A DNA stretch of 64,000 bases, from NCBI RefSeq assembly GCF_015074785.1, contig NZ_CP042464.1, forward strand, positions 2,415,001 to 2,479,000, written 5' to 3'. Shown piece after piece: positions 35,299-44,217 of the stretch. The position numbers and the translations under genes are program-made. Source of the stretch: Segatella copri (GTDB lineage Bacteria; Bacteroidota; Bacteroidia; Bacteroidales; Bacteroidaceae). The notes under the pieces are model-generated. The model ran no database searches, was not told the DNA's origin, and was given only the letters and a program-made list of their open reading frames with translations. Each line of letters begins with the position of its first letter. Within the stretch, counting starts at the first letter, position 1.

Positions 35299-37740
35299 AT
35301 GAATAAGAAAAGACAGATTTTACTTTCAGCAGTGTTGGCCTCTGCTTTGGCATCCAACGCACAGGTTACCATCAATGTAGATGCCTCTAACCCAGGTATC
35401 AAGGTATCTCCTAACCTCTATGGTATCTTCTTCGAGGATATCAACCATGCTGCAGATGGCGGTCTCTATGCCGAACTCATCAGCAACCGTTCTTTCGAAG
35501 ACGATGACAAGAATATTCCTACCTGGAAAACTGCCGCTCAGGAAGGTGCAAAGATCAATGCACAACTCATCAATAAGGGTTTGCTCAACAATGCACAGGG
35601 CAAGGCTCTCCAGCTTACCATCGCTGCCAAGCCAGCTGCTACAGCCTCTCTCATCAACGAAGGTTTCTGGGGAATCAACGCCGTGCAGGGCAGAACCTAC
35701 AAACTCTCCTTCTGGGCGAAAGGTAGCTACAAGGGCGGATTGAAGGCTCGCCTCACCAACGCCAAGGGCGATAAGGTTTACGCAGAAACCGCACTCAATG
35801 CCAAGGTTGGCAAGAAGTGGACCAAATATACGGCTGAGTTGACTGCCAACGGAAACGACGCCAAGGCTCAGTTTGAACTCGTAGCCGACGGAAAGGGTAC
35901 CATTGTTCTCGATGTAGTAAGCCTCTTCCCTCCTACTTTCAAGAATCGCGAGAATGGCTTGCGCCCTGATTTGGCTCAGCTTCTCTATAACATCCATCCT
36001 AAGTTCGTCCGTTTCCCTGGCGGTTGCTACGTAGAGGGACAGGAATCTCCAGAGAATGCATTCCACTGGGAGAAGACTATCGGTCCTATCGAGGAACGTC
36101 CGGGCCATAAGAACGTAAACTGGCGCTACCGTACCAGCGATGGTATGGGATTCGACGAGTATCTTCAGCTTGCCGAGGATCTGAACGCCAAGCCTCTCTA
36201 TGTTGTAAACGTAGGTTTGTGGCACGGCGGTATGACTCCTGTAGACAGCATCCAGCCTTGGATTGACGAGTGCATGAATGCCCTGGAGTATGCCAACGGT
36301 CCTGTTACCTCTAAATATGGTGCGCTCCGAGCTAAGAACGGTCATCCGGAACCATACAATATCGAGTATCTGGAAATTGGTAATGAGAACAACCAGCCGG
36401 ATCCTGCGGCTCAGAGCGACCATTACTACGAGCGCTTCAAGAAGTTCAAGGATGCTGTATTGGCGAAATATCCTAAGATGCACCTCATTGGTAACGTGGT
36501 GGCTTGGGGCGATGACAATCCTAAGTGGGAAAGCAACGAAAGCGTAGAACTCCTCGACGAGCACTACTACAGAAATCCTGCCTGGTTTGCCGAGAACTTC
36601 AACAAGTATGATAACTACGACCGTAAGGGCAGCGAGATTTATGTAGGTGAATATGCCGTAACCCAGGGCTTCGGCAATATGGGTTCGCTCGATGCAGCAC
36701 TCGGTGAGGCTGTCTATATGATGGGCATCGAGAACAACTCTGACATCGTGACCATGGCATCCTACGCTCCTATCTTCGCCAACCTCAACAACCGTATGTG
36801 GGCACCGGATATGATTCAGTATACATCAGACAAGGTATTCGGAACTCCATCTTACTACGTTCAGAACGTGATGGCAAACAACATCGGTACTCGTGTACTG
36901 AAGGTGAACCAGGAGAATCCATACAAATATGAGCAGACTCAGGTGAAGCCAGCTATCTGCCGTGTAGGTATGGGAACATGGGGCACTCAGGTTTCTTTCG
37001 AGGACAAGGGATACAGCGATGAGAACGGAAAGGCGCTGCCGATGACCTTGCAGGAGTTGCCTACCGATATCCGTGGACAGTGGAAGACTGAGGGTAGCCT
37101 CATCAAGCAGACCAGCAACGAAGAAAGCTGCATCCGTCTGAACCCAGGCGAGATTACCAGCAACGGCTATATATATAAGGTACGCGCGAAGAAGGATGCC
37201 GGAAACGAAGGTTTCCTCATCATCTTTAACTACGTGGATAAGAACAACTACTGCTGGTTGAACCTTGGTGGCTGGAACAATACCCAGCACGGAGTAGAGT
37301 CTATCGTGAATGGTGCCAAGAGTCAGATTGCTACTACCCCAGGCGGCATCGAGACCGGCAAGTGGTATGACATCGAACTGAAAGTAGTAGGCGACAGCAT
37401 CTTCGCCAAGTTGGATGGCAAGGAAGTATTCTCTACCAAGTTGAAGGCAAACACCCTTCCTGGCATCTTCTCTACAGCCACACTTGATGAGCAGACGGGC
37501 GAGGTAATCCTGAAGATTGCCAACACCAGCACCGAGCACACCACAGCGAAGATTAATCTTCAGGGCAAGGAAATCAAGAATGGCAAGCTCATCCGCCTTT
37601 CTGCCAAGAATGGTCTGGAGGAGAACACCATCGACAATCCTACCAATATCTATCCTGTAGAAAACTACGTAACTACAGAGAAGAACGGTGCAACGGTAGA
37701 GATTCCAGCCAGCTCGCTGAATATCATCCGTTTGAAATAA
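35299..37740 (+). CDS. GH51 alpha-L-arabinofuranosidase, secreted
   Basis: 813 residues. Signal peptide to about 22 (SALASNAQ). A carbohydrate-binding beta-sandwich lies at about 50-215 and the catalytic barrel at about 220-510. The acid/base is E363 in EIGNEN and the nucleophile is E451 in YVGEYA. The usual C-terminal beta-sandwich is interrupted: a concanavalin/LamG-like domain (about 565-715, with GFLIIFNYVDKNNYCWLNLG) sits between its first part and its last strands (LDEQTGEVILKIAN to the end). The enzyme removes arabinose side chains or cuts arabinan oligosaccharides, matching the arabinan locus 8 kb away. Confidence 0.92.
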   Translation: MNKKRQILLSAVLASALASNAQVTINVDASNPGIKVSPNLYGIFFEDINHAADGGLYAELISNRSFEDDDKNIPTWKTAAQEGAKINAQLINKGLLNNAQGKALQLTIAAKPAATASLINEGFWGINAVQGRTYKLSFWAKGSYKGGLKARLTNAKGDKVYAETALNAKVGKKWTKYTAELTANGNDAKAQFELVADGKGTIVLDVVSLFPPTFKNRENGLRPDLAQLLYNIHPKFVRFPGGCYVEGQESPENAFHWEKTIGPIEERPGHKNVNWRYRTSDGMGFDEYLQLAEDLNAKPLYVVNVGLWHGGMTPVDSIQPWIDECMNALEYANGPVTSKYGALRAKNGHPEPYNIEYLEIGNENNQPDPAAQSDHYYERFKKFKDAVLAKYPKMHLIGNVVAWGDDNPKWESNESVELLDEHYYRNPAWFAENFNKYDNYDRKGSEIYVGEYAVTQGFGNMGSLDAALGEAVYMMGIENNSDIVTMASYAPIFANLNNRMWAPDMIQYTSDKVFGTPSYYVQNVMANNIGTRVLKVNQENPYKYEQTQVKPAICRVGMGTWGTQVSFEDKGYSDENGKALPMTLQELPTDIRGQWKTEGSLIKQTSNEESCIRLNPGEITSNGYIYKVRAKKDAGNEGFLIIFNYVDKNNYCWLNLGGWNNTQHGVESIVNGAKSQIATTPGGIETGKWYDIELKVVGDSIFAKLDGKEVFSTKLKANTLPGIFSTATLDEQTGEVILKIANTSTEHTTAKINLQGKEIKNGKLIRLSAKNGLEENTIDNPTNIYPVENYVTTEKNGATVEIPASSLNIIRLK

Positions 37741-37830
37741 CAGACTACATCCAGGGCAGGATGCCCTGGGATCCATATATAGGTAATAACATTTTGAATA
37801 GTTGATAAGAAAGTTAGTTAGAAAAGAGAA

Positions 37831-37867
37831 GGCGGCAACCTGCGTGATGCAGTTTGCCGCCTCGTTT
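37831..37867. terminator. Bidirectional terminator between the GH51 and purine permease genes
   Basis: GGCGGCAACCTGC...GCAGTTTGCCGCC followed by TCGTTTTTT. A smaller hairpin CCAGGGC/GCCCTGG lies at 37750-37768, just after the GH51 stop. Confidence 0.75.
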
Positions 37868-37883
37868 TTTATCTGTCGTTTAA

Positions 37884-39188
37884 TTAACCGAAAACATAAT
37901 TGAAGAGCAGGAAGATGCTCAGGATATACAGCGTAGGATTCAGATCCTTGAACTTGCCCACCATCATCTTGATCAATACATAGCTCAGAATACCAAGGCA
38001 GATGCCATCGGCAATACTGTAGCAGAGTACCATCGTAATCATCGTGATAAAGGCAGGGAATGACTCGGAGATATCCTCCAACTCAATCTTCTTGAACGAA
38101 TCAATCATCAATACACCCACCATTACCAGGGCCCCACTGGTGGCTGCGCTCGGAATCAGGAGGAAGATTGGAGCCAGGAAGATGCTCAGGATAAACATCA
38201 AACCCACAAAGAAAGATGTCAAGCCCGACTTACCACCCTCGGCAACGCCCGAAGCACTCTCCACATAAGTGGTAATGGTAGAGCTACCCAGCAATGCACC
38301 GGCTGTAGTACCGATGGCATCACTCATCATCGCCTCCTTCACACCCGGAATCTCGCCCTTCTCATTCTCCTTGACACCGAGTTTGGAAACCAATCCCAGA
38401 ACTGTTCCGATGGTATCGAAGATGTTGACAAGCAACAGGGAGAAAACCACCATGAACATCTTTGGGGTAAAGAAGCCCGTGAAATCAAACTGGCAGAAGA
38501 TAGGAGCTATGCTGTGAGGGGTAGATACCGGCATCCAGTTGTCAGAGAACTGGGTTACGCCCATCGGAATACCGATCAATGTAGAGATGATGATGGCGAT
38601 GAACAGGGAGCCCTTCACTCTTCTCGCCATCAGACAGCCGCAGAGCAGGATGCTGATGAGACCCAGGATGCTGACTGGTGTAAACTTGCCGAGCTGCACG
38701 AAAGTATCCGCATTGGCAGTAATGATGCCCGCATTCTTCAAACCGATAAAAGCGATAAACATACCGATACCGGCAGAAATGGCGAATCGGAGATTCTTCG
38801 GAATACACTCCAATATCTTGTCACGGATATTGAGGAAGGTGATGGCTAGGAAGATGATACCCTCTACGAGCAACACCGCCAAAGCCTGCTGCCAGGTCAA
38901 GCCCATAGCCTGACAAAGGGTGAAGGCGAAGAAGGCATTCAGTCCCATACTAGGAGCCTGGGCGAAAGGCAACTTTGCCATGAAAGCCAGCAGGAAGGTG
39001 GCGATGGCTGAAGCGATGGCTGTGGCAGTAAAGAGAGCTCCCTTGTCCATACCCGTAGTGGCGAGAATGGTAGGGTTTACTGCCAGGATGTAACACATGG
39101 TCAGGAAGGTAGTCATACCAGCTATCAACTCCGTCTTGACCGTAGTAGTCTTTGGGTCGAAACCCAATAATGCTTTTAATTTGTTCAT
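37884..39188 (-). CDS. NCS2-family adenine/guanine/hypoxanthine permease
   Basis: 434 residues, 12-14 membrane segments. The AzgA-type signatures are visible: FKALLGFD-like start (KALLGFDPKTTTVKTELIAG), NPTILATTGMDKGALFTATA, and the APSMGLNAFF motif. Takes up purine bases with protons through the inner membrane; the exact base preference is not readable. Its promoter region contains three 33-bp tandem repeats, suggesting regulation. purL lies 4 kb away but in a separate unit. Confidence 0.92.
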   Translation of the reverse strand: MNKLKALLGFDPKTTTVKTELIAGMTTFLTMCYILAVNPTILATTGMDKGALFTATAIASAIATFLLAFMAKLPFAQAPSMGLNAFFAFTLCQAMGLTWQQALAVLLVEGIIFLAITFLNIRDKILECIPKNLRFAISAGIGMFIAFIGLKNAGIITANADTFVQLGKFTPVSILGLISILLCGCLMARRVKGSLFIAIIISTLIGIPMGVTQFSDNWMPVSTPHSIAPIFCQFDFTGFFTPKMFMVVFSLLLVNIFDTIGTVLGLVSKLGVKENEKGEIPGVKEAMMSDAIGTTAGALLGSSTITTYVESASGVAEGGKSGLTSFFVGLMFILSIFLAPIFLLIPSAATSGALVMVGVLMIDSFKKIELEDISESFPAFITMITMVLCYSIADGICLGILSYVLIKMMVGKFKDLNPTLYILSIFLLFNYVFG

Positions 39189-39264
39189 TTCTTATATTTA
39201 AATTTATCTCTATTTTCTCTTTCCCCCTTTCCACAACCCAATCCCGTTGTTTTTTCAGGGCGAA

Positions 39265-39272
39265 CAAAGATA
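39265..39272 (-). promoter_or_regulatory. -7 element of the purine permease promoter
   Basis: TATCTTTG on the minus strand, about 75 nt before the ATG. The -33 region falls at the edge of the 33-bp tandem repeats. Confidence 0.6.
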
Positions 39273-39290
39273 AGAAAAAATAATGAGGAA

Positions 39291-39389
39291 TGCATTATTT
39301 TACATGTTTTTAACTCATCAGAGTGCCTTATTTTATATGTTTCGGGGTATTCAGAACGCCTTATTTTACAAAGCATTTTATTTTTAACC
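39291..39389. repeat. Tandem array, 33-bp period, 3 units
   Basis: TGCATTATTTTACAT, TGCCTTATTTTATAT and CGCCTTATTTTACAA start at 39291, 39324 and 39357; the linker halves are also similar (CTCATCAGAG, GGTATTCAGAA). Confidence 0.8.
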
Positions 39390-39455
39390 ATTATGCTTGG
39401 TTAATTCGGATTTTCTTTGTAACTTAGCAGCGCAAAACGTAAAGCATGTAGGATT

Positions 39456-41021
39456 ATGGCAAAAATAGTAAATAAATATCCTGTAGGAATTCAGACTTTT
39501 GAAGAAATTCGCGAGAAAGGTTATCTCTATGTAGATAAGACCAAATACATCGTGGATTTCAGAGAAAAAGGTATGAAGTATATCTTTCTGAGCCGTCCAA
39601 GACGATTCGGAAAATCGCTCTTTGCATCTACCCTTCAGGCCTATTTCGAGGGAAGAAAGGAACTGTTCGAGGGATTGGCTATTGCTGAATACGAGAAGGA
39701 ATGGGTGAAGCATCCTGTGCTCCACTTCGATATGAGCGGTGCCAAACATTTTGATGCAGATGGCTTGAACAATTATCTGAATCTGCAGCTTTTGCCTTAC
39801 GAGAAACTTTATGGTAAAGGAGAAGGGGAAATTTACCCTAACGAAAGGTTGGATGGTATCGTAAAGCGTGCTTATGAGCAGACGGGCGAAAAGGCTGTTG
39901 TCATCATCGACGAATACGATGCCCCATTGCTGGATGTGGTACATGAAAAGGAAAACCTGCAACCGCTCCGCCGCATTATGCAGAACTTCTACAGTCCTCT
40001 GAAAAAACTCGATCCTTACCTGGAGTTCACCTTCATCACGGGCATCACCAAGTTCTCGCAGCTCAGCATCTTCAGCGAACTCAACAACCTCGACAATATC
40101 AGTCTGTTCGACCAGTACTCAGCCATCTGCGGCATCAGCAAAACCGAGCTTACCACGCAGATGAAACCAGATATTGAGGCTATGGGCGAGGCACTGAACA
40201 TGACGTATGAGGAGTGCCTGAAAGAGCTGACGCAATTCTACGACGGTTATCATTTCAGCGAGAAATCAGAAGATATTTTCAATCCGTTCAGTCTTGTAAA
40301 GGCAATGAATGCAGGCAAGATTGCTCCTTACTGGTTTGGTTCCGGCACTCCATCCTTCCTCTTGAAACTCTTGGATAAGTATCATGTCAATCTTTCTACT
40401 TTAGAGAGTCAAGAGACAGTATTGAGTTCCTTCGACCAATCAACAGAGGAAATGACAGAAGCCTTGCCATTGCTTTACCAGAGCGGCTATCTGACCATCA
40501 AGAAATATGAACCGATGTTTCAGGAATATACGCTGGGCATCCCAAACAAGGAGGTACGCGACGGACTGCTCAACTCATTGATTCCTCATTATGTGAACCC
40601 TCGCCGTTCTGACAACAATGCCTTCCTCTTGGGATTCTGCAAGGCGGTTTATAGAAATGACATAGAGGCGGCACTGGAGCACATGCGCACCTATATGGCT
40701 ACGATACCATATGATTTGGAGAATCACAGCGAGAAGCATTATCAGACTATCTTCTATCTGATGTTCAGTTTCCTCAACATCTATATCCGCACAGAGGTGA
40801 AGAGTGCCATCGGCAGGGCTGATGCCGTGATGCACATGCCAGATACAATCTACGTCTTCGAACTGAAGGTAGATAAGAGTGCTGATGAGGCTTTGGCACA
40901 AATAGACGAAAAAGGCTATATGCTGCCATATCATACAGAGGGCAAGCGACTGATAAAAATCGGTATCAGTTTTGACAGCACCCAGCGCACTATCAGCGAT
41001 TGGAAGATTAAGGAAGAATAA
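39456..41021 (+). CDS. AAA-ATPase-like protein with PD-(D/E)XK nuclease domain (PDDEXK_9)
   Basis: 521 residues. N-terminal AAA-ATPase_like domain: start [23 protein letters not shown] is the family signature, Walker A RPRRFGKS (47-54), Walker [12 protein letters not shown]. The C-terminal nuclease-fold domain keeps D456 in GRADAVM and E469-x-K471 in VFELKV, so it could be active. The family is found in many copies in Bacteroidales and other anaerobes; its function is unknown, with proposals ranging from defence to selfish elements. A possible promoter (TTG, 20 bases, TAACTTAG) overlaps the 33-bp array region. Terminator at 41025. Confidence 0.88.
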   Translation: MAKIVNKYPVGIQTFEEIREKGYLYVDKTKYIVDFREKGMKYIFLSRPRRFGKSLFASTLQAYFEGRKELFEGLAIAEYEKEWVKHPVLHFDMSGAKHFDADGLNNYLNLQLLPYEKLYGKGEGEIYPNERLDGIVKRAYEQTGEKAVVIIDEYDAPLLDVVHEKENLQPLRRIMQNFYSPLKKLDPYLEFTFITGITKFSQLSIFSELNNLDNISLFDQYSAICGISKTELTTQMKPDIEAMGEALNMTYEECLKELTQFYDGYHFSEKSEDIFNPFSLVKAMNAGKIAPYWFGSGTPSFLLKLLDKYHVNLSTLESQETVLSSFDQSTEEMTEALPLLYQSGYLTIKKYEPMFQEYTLGIPNKEVRDGLLNSLIPHYVNPRRSDNNAFLLGFCKAVYRNDIEAALEHMRTYMATIPYDLENHSEKHYQTIFYLMFSFLNIYIRTEVKSAIGRADAVMHMPDTIYVFELKVDKSADEALAQIDEKGYMLPYHTEGKRLIKIGISFDSTQRTISDWKIKEE

Positions 41022-41024
41022 AGA

Positions 41025-41070
41025 AAAAATCCGAAACAGAAGCTTACCAAGTTATCTGTTTCGGATTTTT
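41025..41070 (+). terminator. Terminator of the PDDEXK_9 gene
   Basis: AAAAATCCGAAACAGA and TCTGTTTCGGATTTTT form a 16-bp stem around a 14-base loop. Confidence 0.85.
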
Positions 41071-41120
41071 TGATGCTTATTTCGTTTGGATAAGCCAAGG
41101 GTTTCAAACCATCTTGAATT

Positions 41121-41384
41121 GTTAAAAAAAATAAGTCATAGTTTTCTCCCCCACAACTCATAGTTTCTTTCATCATAACTCATAGGTTTCTTCCCAGCAT
41201 CTCATAGGTTTCGGCATCATATCCCAAGGTTTTCAAGCCAAAAAGGGCTAAAAAAAACAAACGGACAAATTGAATTTGTCCGGACAAATTGCCCGCAGCC
41301 TCACAAGATTCTTATTTTCAAGAACTTACAAGCTACCGGACAAAAGAGCCGGACAAATTCAATTTGTCCGTGTTTTAAAAATCG
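41121..41384. repeat. 262-bp island repeat, left copy
   Basis: Matches 44415-44676 over its whole length with scattered substitutions and small indels. It consists of five 22-bp units (starts 41135, 41157, 41179, 41201, 41223; core CTCATAGGTTTC) and then two palindromes, CGGACAAATT-G-AATTTGTCCG (41264-41284) and its complement CGGACAAATT-C-AATTTGTCCG (41352-41372). Six bases later TATTCCAGCGTCAGCCA (41391-41407) repeats the last codons of the GH43 gene at 44794. Confidence 0.9.
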
Positions 41385-41442
41385 AGGCTATTCCAGCGTC
41401 AGCCATTACCACAAAGTATAGTTTTAGAACCAGACAAACTCA

Positions 41443-42888
41443 TTAAATAAACAAATCATCTAGTGTTACTGAAGCCCTGAATATATCGGAGTATTCATTA
41501 CTCACCAGTTCTGAATTTCCCACATACGTAAGGAGGAATGTCTTGGCAGGGTTCTTTTCTTCCAAAGCCTGTAAGCGGCTATTCAGCACCTGAGCATAGC
41601 CCTTGGTAACGGCATAAGGAGCCTTATAGAATTTCATCTCGCAAACATTCACCGCATCATCAGCCCTGTCGATCAGCAAGTCTATCTGCATGCCATCAGT
41701 CTCCTCGCTTCCCTTCACTATGAGCGAAGATTCCAGCGAAGACACAGCACCAATATGAAGAGCATATTTTATCTGTGAAATATGCTGCAAACAAACCTCC
41801 TCGAAAGCAATACCACGCCATGAGGCAACATCGCTTTCCTTCAAATGCTGTTGCCAGTAATCAGTTTGATTTACAGCCTTCTTCTCCTTAAAATGAAGCC
41901 AGAACCAGCAAAAGGAATCAATAAGCTTATAATACTCCTCTCGCTGACTGAAACCGAAAGGAGTATATTTCACCACAAAATCACTTCCCAACAAGGCTTT
42001 CAGCATCTTGGTAAAATCACCATTCGGATTCAAACCGGTATGCTCTGCTATCTCCTTACGGGTGAAACCAGCATGGCGGGTACCCAAAAAGCGAACTATC
42101 TTCATACAGTCTTCGGCATTATCAAACACAGAATTGAAAAGCCTGTCAAACTCATCCCCCAACTTCGCATGACGGGCAAAGAACAAGGCATCTATATTCT
42201 GAGCCAGACTATAGGAAGGGTTAAAGAAATTCATATAGAAAGGAATTCCGCCCATAATCATATAGGCCTGCGTAATATTATAACGGGACATCTTGATGCC
42301 ACGGCTCTGATAAAACTCCTCACATTCTTTCAAAGTAAACGGTGACAGTTTAATCTCGCCAGTCAAACGACCGTATAATCCACCTTTATTACTGATTAGA
42401 TTATCAAGCATCCAGGAGGTGGCAGAACCACAGACTACGAGCAACAGATTGTGGCGCATATTGCCCCAACCATTCCAGAAAGCCTCTAATGCCGTAAGAA
42501 AACCGGAACGAGCCGTATCCATCCAGGGCAACTCATCGATAAATACCACCTGTCGGGACCCATTATCGCAAGTTTCCAAAAAACGTTCCAGCAAAAAGAA
42601 AGCCTCCATCCACGACTTAGGCTGCGCGATATCCTCCATACCATGACGAAGAAGCGAGAAATAGAAATTCTGCAACTGGTCTTTCAAGGTTACCTTCCGA
42701 CGACGGTCGTAAGGCGACAATCCTGTATGATGAAACACCATATCATCATGAAACACCTCATCAATCAAGAATGTTTTACCGACACGGCGACGACCATACA
42801 CAGCCACAAACTCAGCTCTACCACTTTCGTAGTAACGCTTCAATTCTGCTATTTCCTTTTTTCTACCTATTATTTCACACATAATCAT
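41443..42888 (-). CDS. ATPase_2-type AAA ATPase with C-terminal PD-(D/E)XK domain (DUF234-like)
   Basis: About 481 residues from ATG 42888 (a TTG two codons upstream and a second ATG at 42882 are alternatives). Walker A YGRRRVGKT (G32-T39), Walker B VVFIDELPW, sensor VVCGSATSWM. A winged-helix region (GFTRKEIAEHTGLN) leads to the nuclease-fold C-terminus with IDLLIDR and the intact CEMKFYK (E-x-K). Function is unproven; related ATPases of the STAND/MNS type are linked to defence and mobile cassettes. It is divergent from the Abi gene and both are enclosed by 262-bp repeats. The mRNA leader is very short (-7 TATATTTG at 42905-42912). Confidence 0.87.
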   Translation of the reverse strand: MIMCEIIGRKKEIAELKRYYESGRAEFVAVYGRRRVGKTFLIDEVFHDDMVFHHTGLSPYDRRRKVTLKDQLQNFYFSLLRHGMEDIAQPKSWMEAFFLLERFLETCDNGSRQVVFIDELPWMDTARSGFLTALEAFWNGWGNMRHNLLLVVCGSATSWMLDNLISNKGGLYGRLTGEIKLSPFTLKECEEFYQSRGIKMSRYNITQAYMIMGGIPFYMNFFNPSYSLAQNIDALFFARHAKLGDEFDRLFNSVFDNAEDCMKIVRFLGTRHAGFTRKEIAEHTGLNPNGDFTKMLKALLGSDFVVKYTPFGFSQREEYYKLIDSFCWFWLHFKEKKAVNQTDYWQQHLKESDVASWRGIAFEEVCLQHISQIKYALHIGAVSSLESSLIVKGSEETDGMQIDLLIDRADDAVNVCEMKFYKAPYAVTKGYAQVLNSRLQALEEKNPAKTFLLTYVGNSELVSNEYSDIFRASVTLDDLFI

Positions 42889-42938
42889 ACCCAATGGTTC
42901 GCTGCAAATATACGACTAATTTCGGAAATAGCGAAAGA

Positions 42939-43001
42939 AAATAGCGTTTATTTCGCTACGAAACCATTTTTTTGCCGTTCGTAGCGGAATAAACGCTATT
43001 T
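42939..43001. repeat. Inverted repeat upstream of the ATPase_2 gene
   Basis: AAATAGCGTTTATTTCGCTA plus CGAA (42939-42962) and its reverse complement (42978-43001) match in 23 of 24 positions, with a 15-base spacer. A partial third arm (AATAGCGAAAGAAAATAGCG) overlaps the left side, next to the promoter. Likely operator or cruciform. Confidence 0.85.
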
Positions 43002-43220
43002 TAACTCCATTTTAACACTTCAGTTCCTTACTCATAGAGTATTTAGAGCCTACTTGATTTGTTTACAAACCTAAGCCGTTCCAGTTTGGCCTTTGCTTGA
43101 ATATCAAGAAACTGGGCGTTTGCCTATATAATAGTAGGTAACAATCTGGAAACGAGCGAACTTAATTTAGAACTTTTTGCGTTAAATTTTCTATCTTATA
43201 AACAGATTTCTCTGAAAACA

Positions 43221-43252
43221 TTTGGAGAATTCAAATTAAAAGCGTATCTTTG
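43221..43252 (+). promoter_or_regulatory. Promoter of the Abi leader RNA and gene
   Basis: TTTG (43221-43224), 20-base spacer, TATCTTTG (43245-43252). Transcription should start near 43258, only about 57 bases before the Abi start codon. Confidence 0.8.
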
Positions 43253-43257
43253 CAGCA

Positions 43258-43309
43258 CTAGAATCCGCCACGCTTCCCATAGAACAGCGTACCAGGGCGG
43301 AACTTTTTG
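43258..43309 (+). ncRNA. Structured leader RNA of the AbiF-like gene (candidate RNA antitoxin)
   Basis: The short transcribed leader folds as TCCGCC (43264-43269) with GGCGGA (43296-43301), and inside it ACGC (43270-43273) with GCGT (43287-43290), leaving a 13-base loop and the bulge ACCAG. ACTTTTT follows directly, as in a terminator, so a free RNA of about 45-50 nt could be released before the toxin gene. From memory, conserved RNAs upstream of abiF genes have been described and reported to inhibit the AbiF protein. Whether this one fits that model was not tested. Confidence 0.65.
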
Positions 43310-43314
43310 TTTAT

Positions 43315-44211
43315 ATGCGTATGGAATATATTAATCCACCACTTGGTACAGCAACCCTTTTAGCCAATCTTCAAAATGAGGGATTAGTGATTATGGATGA
43401 GAGAAAAGCATTTGCTTTCCTTGAGAATGTCAGCTACTTTAGATTTGCAGCATATTTGCGTCCTTTCAAGGCATTGGATAAACATGGCTATAAGGAAAAT
43501 GCTACCTTTGAGAAAGCTGTGAGACTTTATGAGTTTGATGTCAAACTTAGAACCCTACTATTTTCCGCTATTCAAAAGATTGAGATTTCTTTGCGGGCAA
43601 AGGTTATCAACCAGTTTTCTTTGAATTATGGAGCTTTTTGGTTTATCAATCCCGATTTAGCTGTTGACAAGCATAAGTTTGCAGAGAATCTTTCCTCTTT
43701 GGATAGAGAACTGCAGCGTTCCAAGGATGATTTTATTAAAGAGCATTATGTAAAGTATGGCAAGGAAGATTTTCCACCAGCTTGGAAACTAATAGATTTG
43801 ACATCGTTTGGCTGCTTGACAAAATTGTATTTCAATTTCGCCAATGGTGCTGCCAAAAAGAAAATAGCTCGTTCCTATAACGTTCCTCAACAAGAGATAC
43901 TCGAAAGTTGGATGAAATCCATCAATGCGCTTCGCAACTGTTGTGCCCATCACGGGCGTGTATGGAATCGTGTGATGCCTGTAATGCCCCAACTTCCGAT
44001 GAAATTAAAACAAGCATGGATAATGAATAAGCCAGAAGTTGCTAATCGACTATATTCCGTTCTTTGCTGCTTGTTATATTGGCTCAATGCCATTGATCCA
44101 CGAAATGAATTATGTGCTAAGTTCAAGGACTTATTGTCACAATATCCAGAAGTCGACACGAATGCCATGGGATTTCCTAAGCATTGGCAAGATGAGCCAT
44201 TGTGGAGATAG
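43315..44211 (+). CDS. Abi-family (AbiD/AbiF-like) HEPN protein
   Basis: 298 residues from ATG 43315; ATG 43321 is equally possible. Belongs to the Abi_2 family: N-terminal NPPLGTATLLANLQNEGLVI, central RLYEFDVKLRTLLFSAIQKI EISLR region, and the HEPN RNase motif R207-N-x(3)-H212 in ALRNCCAHHGRVWN. Such proteins stop cell growth after phage infection, probably by cutting RNA; AbiF relatives have been proposed as ancestors of Cas13. A structured RNA with terminator-like end lies just upstream under its own promoter, fitting an RNA-controlled toxin. It is divergent from the ATPase_2 gene, and both are inside 262-bp direct repeats. A hairpin (GGTATTCGGA/TCCGAATACC, 44218-44244) follows. Confidence 0.88.
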   Translation: MRMEYINPPLGTATLLANLQNEGLVIMDERKAFAFLENVSYFRFAAYLRPFKALDKHGYKENATFEKAVRLYEFDVKLRTLLFSAIQKIEISLRAKVINQFSLNYGAFWFINPDLAVDKHKFAENLSSLDRELQRSKDDFIKEHYVKYGKEDFPPAWKLIDLTSFGCLTKLYFNFANGAAKKKIARSYNVPQQEILESWMKSINALRNCCAHHGRVWNRVMPVMPQLPMKLKQAWIMNKPEVANRLYSVLCCLLYWLNAIDPRNELCAKFKDLLSQYPEVDTNAMGFPKHWQDEPLWR

Positions 44212-44217
44212 CAGTTT

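Noticed and set aside
39185..39391. 68-codon minus-strand open frame with 11-residue repeats
   Set aside because: The repeats come from the 33-bp tandem array. The frame spans the permease promoter and overlaps its start codon, and it has no convincing start signal.
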